Shown here piece after piece: positions 22,505-34,030 of a stretch of 64,000 nt of DNA (position 1 is the first letter of the stretch; each line of letters starts with the position of its first letter). The notes beneath the pieces were generated by a model that worked only from the letters and a program-made list of their open reading frames with translations, did no database searches and was not told the DNA's origin. The stretch covers positions 423,532 to 487,531 of the forward strand of contig JAJEKB010020913.1 in NCBI GenBank assembly GCA_022393335.1, given 5' to 3'. This DNA comes from Macrotrachela quadricornifera. Lineage: Eukaryota > Rotifera > Eurotatoria > Philodinida > Philodinidae. The translations under genes were made by a program, and so were the position numbers.

Positions 22505-24660
22505 ATGCTATAACGATCTTGCTAGAAATGATCGAAATGGAAAACATCGAAAAGGAAAATGTCGAAAAGCAGGATGTCGAAATGGAAAATGGTGTGGAAG
22601 GAAAATATCGAAAGGAGATTGTCGAAAGTGATAAAAGATGTCAGTAAGAAAATGTTCATACTGATTTAATTTGATTGGTTTGCTAGTTTCGTTTATTTCG
22701 AGAGCCATTTTTTATATACACGACATTTGAAATTTACGAGTTCGAAATAATCTGATCGAATTTTTCTGATGTATGGCAAAGATATATTTTTCATGAACAC
22801 AAGTTCGGATTCCACTAATAGTTCCGATGAGTCAACAAATTCTGAAATGTTGTTTACATCATCAAATAAGGGTAAACCGCAAATGATATACCAGAAATAC
22901 ATACTCAAGTGCAACAAGACTACGGAAAAAAAAAGATATTGGGTCTATGTTGAACCAGGATGTGGAGTTTACATTCATACAAGTTTAAATGATGAACTTT
23001 TACATATCAGTGGCGATCATAATCATTCTTCGAATCCGGTTCAAGTCGAAGTCAAACTGGTGCGAGACAAAATGAAAGAACCAATCCTATCAGAAACAGC
23101 ATCTATCACCAAAATTTACGATAAAGAAATCGCTAAGGCGAACCTTTCGAAAAGTTCAATAGCCATTTTTCCAACAGTTGTCGAATATCGTGTATATTCC
23201 TGATCAAACTGATCACACATCTTACCTTGAATAATTTTTTTTTTGTTGAGGATGTAATATGAGCAAAGCACGACACAAAATTACTCCTACAATACCATCA
23301 TCTCCAGTCTTTGAAATTCCACTATTTATCAGCAAATATCAGCAGGAAAACGATTTTTACTAGCCGGTATGTTTCTCAAGCGCGGAAAAGAGCGTATTCT
23401 AGTGTTTGCTAGCGACCAACAAATGGATTTGTTGTTTGACGGTGAGATCATATTTACCGGCGGTATTTTTAGTACTTCGCCTGATCATTTTAATCAAGTT
23501 TATTTATTCCATATGCAGAAATTTGGATAAGGTAAATAATAGTCATTTATTACTTACATTAATATTTATACTTTCTATTCTTTCTCGCCTAGGACTACCG
23601 GTTACATTTTGTCTACTACCTAATCGTAAAGGAGCTACATATACTAATTTATTCGAACGATTTAAAGAAGAAGTATTCGTTAGGAACAAGCAATTCAATC
23701 CAAAACGTGCCGTTTCAGATTTTGAACCTGGATTGCTTTCTGTTATAAAGCCCGAAGTGAGTGTTTACAACTTCGTTGTACATACGAACGATATTGGAAA
23801 GTTGTTTCTCTTTGCTTTAGTTTCCAGCGACAATTCATTCTGGCTATCTATTTCACTTTAACCAAGCAATTCATCGAACTATTGTTAATTTGAGTCTAGC
23901 AACTGATTATGCTCAAAACGAAGATATTCATACTCAATGTCGTCATTTGATGGCACTCAGTCTTATGCTAATCAACGAAATTGATAAGCAATATCAGCGT
24001 CTGCATGCCATCGCATCATCATTATTAAATGACCTATTTTTGTGCTTCGAGCGTCAGTGGATTAGAGGTTCCGCTCCAATGTAAATGTGGAATTTCAACG
24101 ACTTCGATCATCGAACGAACAACATTTGTGAGGGTACGTACAAGACGATTCTGTTTCTAAATTCGTGCAAACTTTCCATATAGTTGTTTTTTATGTTATC
24201 TAGCATACAATGTACGATTCTCTTCACGTTTATCAAAAAATCCAAATATTTGGGCATTCGTGCAATTCATCAAGTTGGAAAATGTTCGGTTAGAACGTAT
24301 TTTAATTCAACTGGCTACTGGGGCTTCAGCACCAAAGCAGTCAGCCAAGACAAAAGCCTTTCAAAATCGATTTACTACTCTTAATGGAAGATTTCTCAAT
24401 AAACAAATCAATGCAAAAGAACTTTTAGCAGATCTTTCGTTACTTATTGGAAAACAGAAGAAATGATGTGTTAGTCAATTTTTACCTTATATCTTGTCGT
24501 GCTAATGTTAAGAAATAAATTGGATTCGTTGTATGTCCAAAATTGATTATCATATTCCACAATTTCCTTTTGATATTTTCCTTCCACACCATTTTCTATT
24601 TCGATAATTTTTTCGACATTTACCTTTACGATGTTTTCCATTTCGACCTTTTCCAGCAAC
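22505..24660 (+). mobile_element. MULE (Mutator-like) element, inactive
   Basis: The two ends carry inverted copies of a ~110 bp block built from ~15 bp units (GTCGAAATGGAAAAT-type), at about 22530-22640 and, reversed, at about 24545-24655. Between them lies one FLYWCH-MULE transposase pseudogene reading toward the right. Terminal inverted repeats around a single transposase fit a Mutator-like element. The expected 9 bp target duplication was not resolved, so the outer borders are approximate. Confidence 0.65.
22769..24466 (+). pseudogene. FLYWCH-type MULE transposase, broken
   Basis: 22860-23030 encodes a FLYWCH zinc-finger domain (KGKPQMIYQKYILKCNK...YWVYVEPGCGVYIHT...HISGDHNHSS). A GTGTAT..GAG intron near 23187-23250 leads to NMSKARHKITPTIPSSP. 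Then come FASDQQMDLLFDGEIIFTGG and FNQVYLFHMQKFG, the MULE core LPVTFCLLPNRKGATYTNLF, then AVSDFEPGLL, HSGYLFHFNQAIHR, and MWNFNDFDHRTNN. The tail reads NRFTTLNGRFLNKQINAKELLADLSLL up to the stop at 24466. Breaks: a frameshift near 23345, a TAA where homologues have Gln after HMQKFG (near 23530), and a TAA before MWNF near 24083. The DDE domain is recognisable but the gene is dead. Confidence 0.88.
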
Positions 24661-24824
24661 TCCGCTATAAGTGTAGAAGAACATTTGATTTGCAAAATTA
24701 TTGTCGAGTATAAAGGTAAACGAACATTCATAATTGAGTAGAATGAATATTTTTCAGATCTCAATTCTGTATAAACACTATTTCGAATTTTTGTGAAATA
24801 CTTAATCTTTTTCTTATTGTTTAG

Positions 24825-25410
24825 GAACAATAGCTAATACTAAACCAAAATTAATTGAATCAAATAATCAAGTTACTTTTATATCTTCAACAAACGATAT
24901 TAATAAAGCAGAATTTAATCAATTATTATCAACATTTGATAAGAAGCTTAGGAATTTAAGTGAAAATTTCGATAAATTGAAGGATTTAATAATAAATATT
25001 GATACAAAATTCAATAATTGTAAGTTTTTTCAACAACTCCTTAATGTATATAGTAAAAATGTGTTACATAATCTTTTTGTCTAGTATCAAATGAACTTAG
25101 CTTGCTCTTTGAACTAGTTCAATCTACTATTGGACGAGCAGTTGATCCATGGGATATGACTGCAAGATTACAAGGTTCATCTAGTAACAGCGTACCAAAA
25201 CGAAGTATAAGCAAATTTTATAACATAGATGAGAGTGAGTGTATGATTTGTGGTCTATGCAATGATGTTGTAAATGCTCATATATGGCCAAAACGTACAC
25301 ATAGTGACCATTTATTGTCAATGTTTAATTTATCATGTAATGGTTTAAATGATCCCAAACATGATTTAAGACTAACTATATCACTTGAACTTGCCCATGT
25401 CACTAATTTT
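24825..25410 (+). pseudogene. HNH (HNH_2-type) nuclease-like gene, interrupted
   Basis: Exon 24825-25019 gives a Lys/Asn-rich helical region (STFDKKLRNLSENFDKLKD). A GTAAGT..TCTAG intron follows. The exon from 25085 gives SNELSLLFELVQSTIGR, then an HNH-like motif: ESECMICGLCNDVVNAHIWP, KRTHSDHLLSMFNLSCNGLN, DPKHDLRLT. This Cys-x2-Cys...AH-I-P...N...H spacing matches HNH_2 domains. After LELAHVTN at about 25405 the frame enters a GC-rich CGCAGT repeat island. Beyond it, at 26077-26127, VEHMGAFGNKILTVSI may be the broken continuation. The 5' start was not found. It is probably inactive, unless the repeat is spliced out. Confidence 0.6.
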
Positions 25411-26085
25411 TTGACAACTGCATCGCAGTTGCGCGCAGTCGCGATTCTGCGGTGCAGTCTCGGCAGTTGCGCGCAACTGCGACACAGTACCCGCAGTGCG
25501 CTTAACTGCGGCGTAGTTGCGTTCGCATAGGAGTATAAAAGGCACTGTCACAAGCATTCTATCTCATTTTAACTTTTCACAATAAGAAAGATACATCATT
25601 TTATTTCTAAAAAGAGAAATCAATGCCATGGTGTATAAAATGATGAATGATGAATTAATTAATGATTATTAAATTATTAAATTTTATTAAATTTTATTAA
25701 ATTATTAATTTTTATTGAATTATTTATGAGGTTTTTATTTATTTAGAAAATGCTGATATTGACTGGGCGTCTGTTAGAAATGCGATTTTTTTATCGCAGT
25801 TGTGGCGTAACTGCGGAAAATGCTGATACTGCGGCGCAGTTGCGCGTAACTCCGCCGCAGTTTTTCGTAATTACGGGTCACAGTGCGAACGCAGTTACGC
25901 AAAACTGCGTCGCAACTGCGACGCAATTGCGCGTAACTGCGGAAAATGTTGAAACTGCGACGCAGTTGCGCCGCAGTTTTTCGCAATTACGGGTCTCAGT
26001 GCGATCGCAGTTGCGCCGCAGTTTTTCGCAATTACGGGTCACAGTGCGATCGCAGTTGCGCCGCAGTTTGACCGCAGTTGAACAC
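25410..26085. repeat. GC-rich CGCAGTTGCGC repeat island
   Basis: Two blocks (25418-25530 and 25785-26080) are packed with CGCAGTTGCGC and its complement, inverted relative to one another, around an AT-rich centre. The right block includes a ~49 bp direct repeat (CGCAGTTTTTCGCAATTACG then GGTCnCAGTGCGATCGCAGT). The centre has a strong TATA-like box (GAGTATAAAAGGCAC, TATAAAA at 25534-25540). The composition is sharply unlike the AT-rich surroundings. It sits inside the HNH-like gene, so it is best explained as an inserted element. Confidence 0.8.
25534..25540 (+). promoter_or_regulatory. TATA-like box inside the CGCAGT island
   Basis: TATAAAAGGCAC is a near-perfect metazoan TATA context, set immediately after the GC-rich block and about 85 bp before an ATG (25622). 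No long frame follows. Possibly the promoter of the inserted element. Confidence 0.35.
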
Positions 26086-26127
26086 ATGGGTGCTTTTGGT
26101 AATAAAATATTAACAGTTAGTATTTAA

Positions 26128-27249
26128 AATGGACAATTACTACTATACGTATTAGATGATATACTCAAAAATTAAAATTTGGAAATTAAAATCGGCCATT
26201 CTTCAGTATTTTAGATGCCCATTGTCGAAATTTTTTTATTGATGCATTCCGTTTACAAAAAATGAATTATGAAACAGTCTGAACGAAATGAAAAGATAAT
26301 AAAAAAAAGAAAGAATCATCATATTTTTATTTATTTTAAATATGATACACTGTTTTTTTTTATTTCAGATTCATTCATCCGAAACAAGTATCGGATTAGT
26401 TTCTATTTCTTCTTTGCTGTTAAAACTTTTTCAAATGTTAATATATTAAGCCTTGAGTCTCCAATATATCCATATTCCTCATTAAATGAAATAACTTTAC
26501 TTATATTTATCTCATCTGGTACTGAAGTTCCATTTTATCCTTCAATTCCTCATCAGCAATAATAAGTAGTGGGATAGCCACAGGTGGGCCGAGCCCATCA
26601 GAAAAATATTTGAGGTCATCTAGAAATGCTTTTCAGATGTTTCAAGAAAACTTGTGATATAAGATATGAAAGGGATCACATCACGGTGTTTTTTGAAATA
26701 TAAAGATGTCAATCAAATTTTTTTGGTGGTTATTCATTGTTAGATAGCCGTACCTCATTTATCATGTTCTGTCTTTATCTTACATCGTTCTCTCTCTTCG
26801 CATTGTATCATCCACTAGGTTATTAGGTGGTAGTTCGTACATATCTAATCACGTTATTTTTGTATATATATAGTTGTCATTTTTCCTCTCGTTCCTCTTT
26901 ATTCGTTTCTACTTATACATGTCACATATGTTTGGTCTTTTCCTTTCTTTCCTTATGTGTCATCTTTTCATATGTGTTATATCTAATTGAATTTATCTCT
27001 ATCAACTATGAGAATTTCTTAATAATGTGTGATCCATTACCCTATATGTAGCTTGTGCTTTTCATCAATAAACTTAAGTGTAATGCATATTCGTATCCAG
27101 TTATCACTCAATCGACAATCTAGAGTTGGCCATCTAACAAGTTACGTTCTATTCATATGACATCAGCTATTGTCTTTTCTCTCTCTCAAAATTTTCTATT
27201 TTCATTATGTCTGTACAAGGCATCGCTATACTCATAATACAATGGTTTA
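26128..27249. other. Intergenic, no gene seen
   Basis: AT- and pyrimidine-rich spacer. The frame at 26827-27051 is low-complexity hydrophobic and not believable as a gene. Nothing else recognised. Confidence 0.45.
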
Positions 27250-27487
27250 GTTCGAAGATCAAGCAAGTAACTACTTCCAAATGCAGCCTTATAAACGTAG
27301 GACTATTGAGTCGTGTTTTTCGTCGGACAAAAAATCACGTAACTCAATGATCGATGAACGTCTGAGTGATTTAACAGTTTTAGCTATTGAACGTGAAATT
27401 GATGTGTTTTCAAGTCCTCAAAAGAACATTAGTCATTCGGATATTATAAATACTCTAAAACATTTTGCTAAAAGCCGGAGAAGATAG
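27250..27487 (+). pseudogene. hAT/TTF-type transposase C-terminal remnant
   Basis: Reads RRTIESCFSSDKKSRNSM then IDERLSDLTVLAIEREIDVF. The ERLSDLTVLAIERE stretch is the hallmark of the hAT dimerisation domain in TTF/ZMYM-type transposases. It is followed by a polar tail and a TAG stop at 27485. The rest of the transposase is absent. A short decayed coding-like stretch follows at 27510-27830. Confidence 0.65.
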
Positions 27488-27955
27488 TTTAACGTATACA
27501 TCAAATGACTTTGATTTAGATAATTAACGATTATCAAATAAAACTGGACATAATTCGTCATCAATAATGGCAACGTTATATAGTCATACAACAACAGTTC
27601 TTCATAATCAAACAATAAATATAGTATTTCACGAATAATCATTAATCACCTTTGAGAGAAGATTACAAGTTATGGAAAAATAAAAATTTGTTTTAGAAGA
27701 TATATTTTTAAAAAATAGGAAATTAAAAGAAAAATGTTGATACATTCTCCTAATCTAGTAGCTGATCGTTTTTTTACTGGAAATGAATCCGTTCAATGGA
27801 AGTTATGAATTTCGAGCATGTACCTTAAAATAGTTTGAAATTCTGATTGAATACTGTTATCAATTTTTATTAACGGATTCAAGAAAAAATGAGGAGTATA
27901 ACATAAAAATCAATTCATCACTGTTTTATTCATTGACAATGTTCGGGATTTGTTA

Positions 27956-28969
27956 TTAATTTGATTTATTAGTTGCGGTTGATCGCTTCTTTTTGCGTTC
28001 GTCATCCCTACTAAGAAGATCAATAATACGAATGAAAAGATTAAGTGAATCAAGATAAATATCGATAGATTCATCAATGGGTGATAATCTTCGAGTATCT
28101 GAAATTTTTTCAGCTTTTTCAATCATCTTTTGTGTGTCTACTAGAAGAGAGATTGCAAAGACGAGAAGGCCACCATATAGTGAAACATATTCCGATACGG
28201 CCACACTTGTAGTTGCAGTAGCCGGTAGAACTACTGAACTAATCGATGCCAAACAAACCACAGTGACACCAATCACTAAATCACAAAGATTATTTTATGA
28301 AATATTCATTGAAACTTACTCAATGGAGCTCCTAACTGGAGATATTGTTCTCGTCGTGCAGTCATACCAATAGCAGTGATCGAAGCAACGACGCCTGTAC
28401 TCAAAAGAATGGCGCGAGCCAATAAACTTGATTCGAACGTACACATTGGTGATAATACTATGCCAAACGAACTGTTATACAATATCCATGCACTATATTT
28501 CCAAATAGGATGCTGATGATGATCAATCAATTTAGTTGCGATACCAGATCCAATCATAAGAACTAGAGTTCCACCAATGGAAACCCATTTACTTGCTCTC
28601 AACAATTGCATTGACCATCCAGTACGATGGAAAAGATAGGCGAAACCACCTGTCATTACCAGTCCACCAGCAAAGTGTGCATAGGTTGCTCGAAGATGTT
28701 CTTTAACTGGAGTGGAATATGCTCGATTATTTTGTGTACCATCAGTCGTACGACTTTCCTCAGATGAAACTACTACAGAAGAACTATTGAATACCTATCA
28801 TGAAGTAAAATTAAACGAGAAAAATTCTTAAGATGTTTATTCTTACTTTGTTTAAAATATATGCAGTGGTTCCAATAGCTACTAATGCTAATCCACCTCG
28901 AATAAATATTCCTTCCGGTCCATTAACCCATTCTTTCGGGAATAGAGAGAATTTAGAATTGAATGGCAT
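27956..28969 (-). CDS. GHITM: Growth hormone-inducible transmembrane protein (mitochondrial Bax-inhibitor-1 family)
   Basis: Exons 28969-28847, 28794-28320 and 28275-27956 join in frame (918 nt, 305 aa) with GTAAGA/GTAAGT donors. The N-terminal part has a first hydrophobic segment (GIFIRGGLALVAIGTTAYIL). The main body carries six to seven helices of the BI-1 family (PF01027), with RATYAHFAGGL, the central KYSAWILYNSSFGIVLSP region, and YVSLYGGLLVFAISLLVDTQ followed by a DSLNLFIRIIDLLS ending. The words TYAHFAGGL, GLLVF and LDxxNLFIRI are typical of GHITM (MICS1/TMBIM5), an inner mitochondrial membrane protein for cristae shape and Ca2+/H+ exchange. The C-terminal tail is Lys-rich (RKKKRS). 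It looks intact and host-encoded. Confidence 0.92.
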
Positions 28970-31900
28970 TTGATAAGAATGAGACAAAACAAATTACGTC
29001 TCAGTTAAATAAACTAGAACATGAAAAACCATCATCTTCCACTGTAGCGACATCAAATAAAACAAAACCTCAAACTTCACACATTCATACAACTCAAAAT
29101 ATAAATTATGTTGCAGTCGGTATTCACGAAGAGAAAAGAACGACACAACACATGAATTGTTTTGATGAATGGTGCCCATAACAATTTTTTTTTCATTTCT
29201 GATTCAACTTAACTTTTTTCTTACCTCCTCTACAATGATGCAGTTTTGATTATTCGAACTATATTTTATGCTAGTAGAAACATACTCATATTAACATAAT
29301 GAATTTACAATCGATCTATTGTACATCTGTCATAAAAATCCTCATATTTTGCGTTATTATGCACAGATTAGAGTGAAACACGTATATCGATCAACGAATT
29401 TAAGTGTCGTTTTTCTATTCTCACCAGACTATAGGATAAATTTAGTATGCATTAAACATAAATGCTCGATTCGGAATTTGTATTTAGTTTGTATATACTA
29501 AACAGTCAAGCAATGCTTTGTCTTTCGTGACGAGTATTCATTCTACAACATTTTTTCAAAGTGTCGCATTGAGAAAGAACGAAAATGTAAACTGAAACTT
29601 GATGTCTATCAACCAGATGATAGACTTAGTGTTCCGAAACGCTCAACCTTAATTTTACTAGCTTGAAAACTCGTGTTGATTTCTAATTATTTTTCACAAC
29701 TAACTTTTTCATCTGAGATATTTCTTATGCATCGAATGAAAGTGTTTATCATCATTTTGTCCAAACTTCTAACAATGGAAATTTTATACAAAGACAATGT
29801 GAATTCATCATATATAGGCTCTTGCGGAAAAAAGTCATTTCGTTCGTCCTATCTACAACGAATGCCCTTCTCCTCACCGATACTTGTAGGAAAATAATGA
29901 GCAATAAGTAAATTCGAAAGGTTTCAATTTATTTCATACTAGAACAAAATAATGAATAAAAGATGGAAGTATAGTTCAGAGATACGATTTCTTTTGTTTC
30001 ACATATCATATTGAGAAAATATTCTACGAACAGAATGAAAAGTGAAATTCAATATTACAAAAAAATACAGAGGACGGTAACATTTAATAAATAATTTATT
30101 TCAGAAAGATTTCTCGAAAATTTACTATAACTAGAATTAATAGTGAAAATATAGAACAACAATAGAATAACCATTAAAGTATATGTGTACACGTCTATAT
30201 ATATATATACAGATAAGACATGTTGGAGGAAAGGAAAAACTATTTATCAATGAATCAACATGACTTACATGAATAATGAGAAAACATCAAAAACATGATG
30301 TGACGTAAATCGTAAAAGAAAATGTCTATGTAATGTAGTACGGATTTAAGAAATCCATTACACCATCATGGAGTGCGCAAAGAGTCCAAGATATGTGAAG
30401 AGGGTGTAAATATAAATTTTAAGCAAAATTTTCTACGTACTCACAATTTAGGTGACTTATTAATTAGTAATAACAGAGAATAAAAAGAGCTGATTGGTGT
30501 ACGCGTCGAATCTATCGTATATATCAATATAAAGATGACGCCATCTTACGCACCTGTGTGCATTTAGCATGGTCGCGTTTTTTTTGGTGTTAAGTGATCA
30601 GGTTATTGATACTTGTTGTTATGATATTCTATTAATAATTTTATTTATGGAAAATGGAATAAAATTCTGCTTCCGACTTTTGTTACGGTTAATTTTATAT
30701 CAGTTGCATTCAATGATTGATTATTCACGATCCGACGTTATTTATCGAATAGCGTCTGAGGTTTTGGTATGTTCCAATGCAATGTCAATGACGATAATCC
30801 GGCTATGGGATACCGATGTGAAATTGATTGTTTTTCTTCGAAATTAAATTTTAGAGAGGATTGAGTTGAAATGATCCATGTCTAATAGGATTTATTTGGA
30901 ATGGTAACTAATCGACCAAATATATTGTGAAATTTTATATTATTCGAGTTTTTTTATGTGAAAAATCCGATAGATTCCGATAATACTTGACGATCAGATT
31001 CAACAACAACTGATCGGTTCTTTTTCAACGTAATCTGCTGTCGCATCTGCTGTTTTTCGGAAGGATCTATGATATCTTTACTATGAAAAATTCCGCAGTC
31101 AAAATTGATGTCTTTAATGTACTCATTATTGTAAAGACAAATTGAAAATATTTTGATTTCTATAAAATGGAATTTTTTTGACTGTTAGTTTCATTTACAT
31201 TCAATGAAATTTAATTTATCAAAATTTTCTTCATCACGTTCTGACATTTTTTCAAATATCCACGAATGATTGCATTCATATAAATATTTGTTATTTCTCA
31301 TCATTGTCGAACTTCATCGATCGTCTAATATAACTTAAATATTCTTTTAAGATTTCAATGTTTGATTTCTAATTGTGTACAATAGTATTATCTATCTATC
31401 TAATTTCAGGAATTCGGTCGTCATTGAACGTAAGAGATCCATTCTACATTGATTGAGTTCGTTTAATCCTTGGGATTTCGAAAATTCAACCCAATTACAT
31501 AATTACATCTCGCTCTCACTCTCATGCATATTGATGTGGCTGAAGATTAATCGATTCGATTAGTACCTAATTTCGATACGAAATTTCAGGATACATACAT
31601 GTCTATGCATATTCTCTCAGTTATTCTTGGTTTCACATTCATTCAAGTAAGATTTCATCTCAGAATGAGCGTCGAAATAAAGGAAACAAGATCAGTTTGT
31701 AATATTTGGTGCTGCAAACAGCTTGCTTTTTATGTTTCATTCAAAGAAAGTAATATAATACTGCTAAAACATTTTTTATCGGATCTTCCATTATTATATT
31801 GATGGTTTTTTTTCTTTCTCTTGTTGATTTAACTCATCACAACTTCTCATGAATAATCATAGATGTCATAATACCATTACACCGGATAGTGGGGGCTAGG

Positions 31901-32842
31901 TGCCATAGTAATGCTCTACAGAATAATCCAATAAGGTATATTCTGTTTCACACGACATATCTTACACCAAGGAGTAATGTCGTTATTATGCATAATTCAA
32001 CTATATATTCGTAAAGTTGAGAAATTTGAGTGAATTCAGTGTAATGATCTCGTAGTCCAACAATTCACTCATGGTCTCTACGAAAAAGTATTCCTGTAAG
32101 TTGATAGTGTAAGGGAGTCGTGAAATCGTGAGCACAGGGCAAACTACCAGAGTTAGGATAGAGAGGTTTCAGATCATATTCTTTTTTTTAACTAACGGAA
32201 TCTCGTGACAATAAGATCAATGAAAATAAAGTTAGGTATACGAGCAACGAGATCGCACTATCATATACTATCATAACTTCACATTTGGTAAGTCAAGATG
32301 ATCTCGTTACTTCAAATCCATCAACTTTTTATATATAGTTATAGTTCAGGATGATGAGTTGAATACCGTTTAAAGAACTATCTCTCATACGAAAGTGAAT
32401 AGCATACCACTAGTTTAATAGTATTATGACATTACTTCTACCATATGAAAAACTATTTTCCATAGTATACTATTTTTTTAGTTTTATTCATTAAAATAAA
32501 ATAAATCTCATAAGAATTTAATCGAGTTAAGAGACTTCAGAAATGTTGTTTTGAAAACATGCGAAAGTTTTACAAAAGTCTAATATAAATATTCAATAAT
32601 TCATAATATATCTTCTTAAAATCCAATTGTTTTAATCATCAAAGTTAAATTATACACATTGAATTAAAAGGAACATCAAAATTGTAATATGTAATATTTT
32701 TTTCGCATTTGCTGTTTTAAAAATATATTTACAAACAATTTTGAATTAGCTTGTTTATTATTATATAACTCTGTGTTTCGATATATTAGCCAGATGCCAA
32801 AATAAATAAATAAAAAAGTTCATTTAAAAAATAATTTTTGTG
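28970..32842. other. Long gene-poor stretch
   Basis: About 3.9 kb without a supported gene. Frames at 28963-29181 (antisense side of GHITM exon 1), 29673-29897, 30569-30847 and 31599-31802 have no domain, no homology I recognise and no splice partners. Short microsatellites (TA runs near 30200) occur. Regulatory content cannot be judged. Confidence 0.45.
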
Positions 32843-33424
32843 TTATATAGGTCTAAAAAGTCTCATAAATAATCCTAAGAATAAACAAATATAATGTACA
32901 TTTGCTTTTGTATGATTCATTTGATTATTGACATCAACTGCTTGATCACTGTACCATATTTGTTCCTGTTGTTGTTCACTAGATTTATTCAATGCTTTCA
33001 TCGTTTTAATAATTTCATCGGCTGTTCTATTACGATAATTTAATTCTTCACCAATAAAACGTCCATAACGATAAATTCTTAATGTTGGATAACCATTTAT
33101 TTTATATATTTTCCCACATCGTGCTTCGTTAGCATCTGTACAATCGAATTTAGCAATATATATAAGAGAATTTTCATTTTTTAATAATTGTGTACCAGCT
33201 TTTTCATATTCTGGATGTAATCGTTGACAATGTGGACACCATTTAACATAAAACATAACCAATAATACATCATATTGTGTAGCTTTTAAATTAAAATTTT
33301 TATTTGTAAGTACAATAACATTACCACTTTCAGACCAAGAAGACAATGAAAAACAATAAATATTATAACCATCAAAAAGTAAATACAGTACTATAAGCAA
33401 GAATAATTTGTTATTTTTGTACAT
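32843..33424 (-). CDS. Secreted single thioredoxin-domain protein disulfide isomerase-like protein
   Basis: 193 aa, single exon, ATG at 33424. A hydrophobic N-terminus (residues 6-18) is a likely signal peptide. Residues ~35-145 form one thioredoxin a-domain: VIVLTNKNF, VMFYVKWCPHCQRLHPEYEK with the redox pair Cys63-Pro-His-Cys66, AKFDCTDANEARCGKIYKIN and the cis-proline loop GYPTLRIYRYG at 111-121. The CPHC active site is that of some PDI/TMX/ERp-like oxidases (CGHC is commoner). A second hydrophobic stretch at 177-190 ends the protein and may be a membrane anchor. No KDEL signal. It should act on disulfides in the secretory pathway. Confidence 0.88.
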   Translation of the reverse strand: MYKNNKLFLLIVLYLLFDGYNIYCFSLSSWSESGNVIVLTNKNFNLKATQYDVLLVMFYVKWCPHCQRLHPEYEKAGTQLLKNENSLIYIAKFDCTDANEARCGKIYKINGYPTLRIYRYGRFIGEELNYRNRTADEIIKTMKALNKSSEQQQEQIWYSDQAVDVNNQMNHTKANVHYICLFLGLFMRLFRPI

Positions 33425-34028
33425 TCTATTATTATCAAGATAAACTCAACATAAATATCTTCCAAGGAAATAAGTATACCACTTTCTTCTCTTTAGTTCT
33501 TATATATATATATACATATATAATCTTCAGAGGAAAAGAAAGATTTATTATCTGTTATCAAAAGAAGAAGGATAAAAGAAATATCCATTGGATAAATAAG
33601 GTCGTTTGTACTGTTTACACTCAGAATAATATATATGTTATAAAGATTTTATTTTTCATCTAATAATAGAATTAATCATGTTCCTTTATAAAAGGATAAT
33701 TTCAAACTACCGATTTTAAGGATAAATCCTAGTTTTTAACATAATTGACGATCATTGAATAAAGAAAATTATTCTAACCATGTTTCATTCACGTTATTTT
33801 AAAGAGAAAATTGTAAAAATATATGATTTTTCTTAAAATTGATTGTTAACTAATAGTTTTAGTAACAATTAAAATTTGACCTTGTCATGTATTTTGTGTT
33901 TATTCTGACTATGTGCAATTATGAGATAAATAATAATACATAACGCTCGACGCTACAACTCGCTTAATCCTCGACTGAATTCTATTTATCATTATCTCTT
34001 ACTAGTCGCTGGATTCTGCTCTGATAAC
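33425..34028. other. Intergenic, no gene seen
   Basis: Spacer between the PDI-like gene and the small TA-flanked transposon. Contains a TATA microsatellite near 33500. No gene. Confidence 0.45.
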
Positions 34029-34030
34029 TA

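Noticed and set aside
21955..25410. One HNH gene starting near 21955, with the MULE sitting in an intron
   Set aside because: The small upstream frame ends before 22430 and no donor/acceptor pair joins it in phase to the exon at 24825.
25774..26127. Open frames on both strands rich in Arg, Gln and Leu
   Set aside because: They are translations of the CGCAGTTGCGC repeat in several frames at once, with no protein-like conservation.
30569..30847. Hydrophobic 92-residue frame
   Set aside because: No splice partners, no domain, and typical of chance frames in AT-rich DNA.
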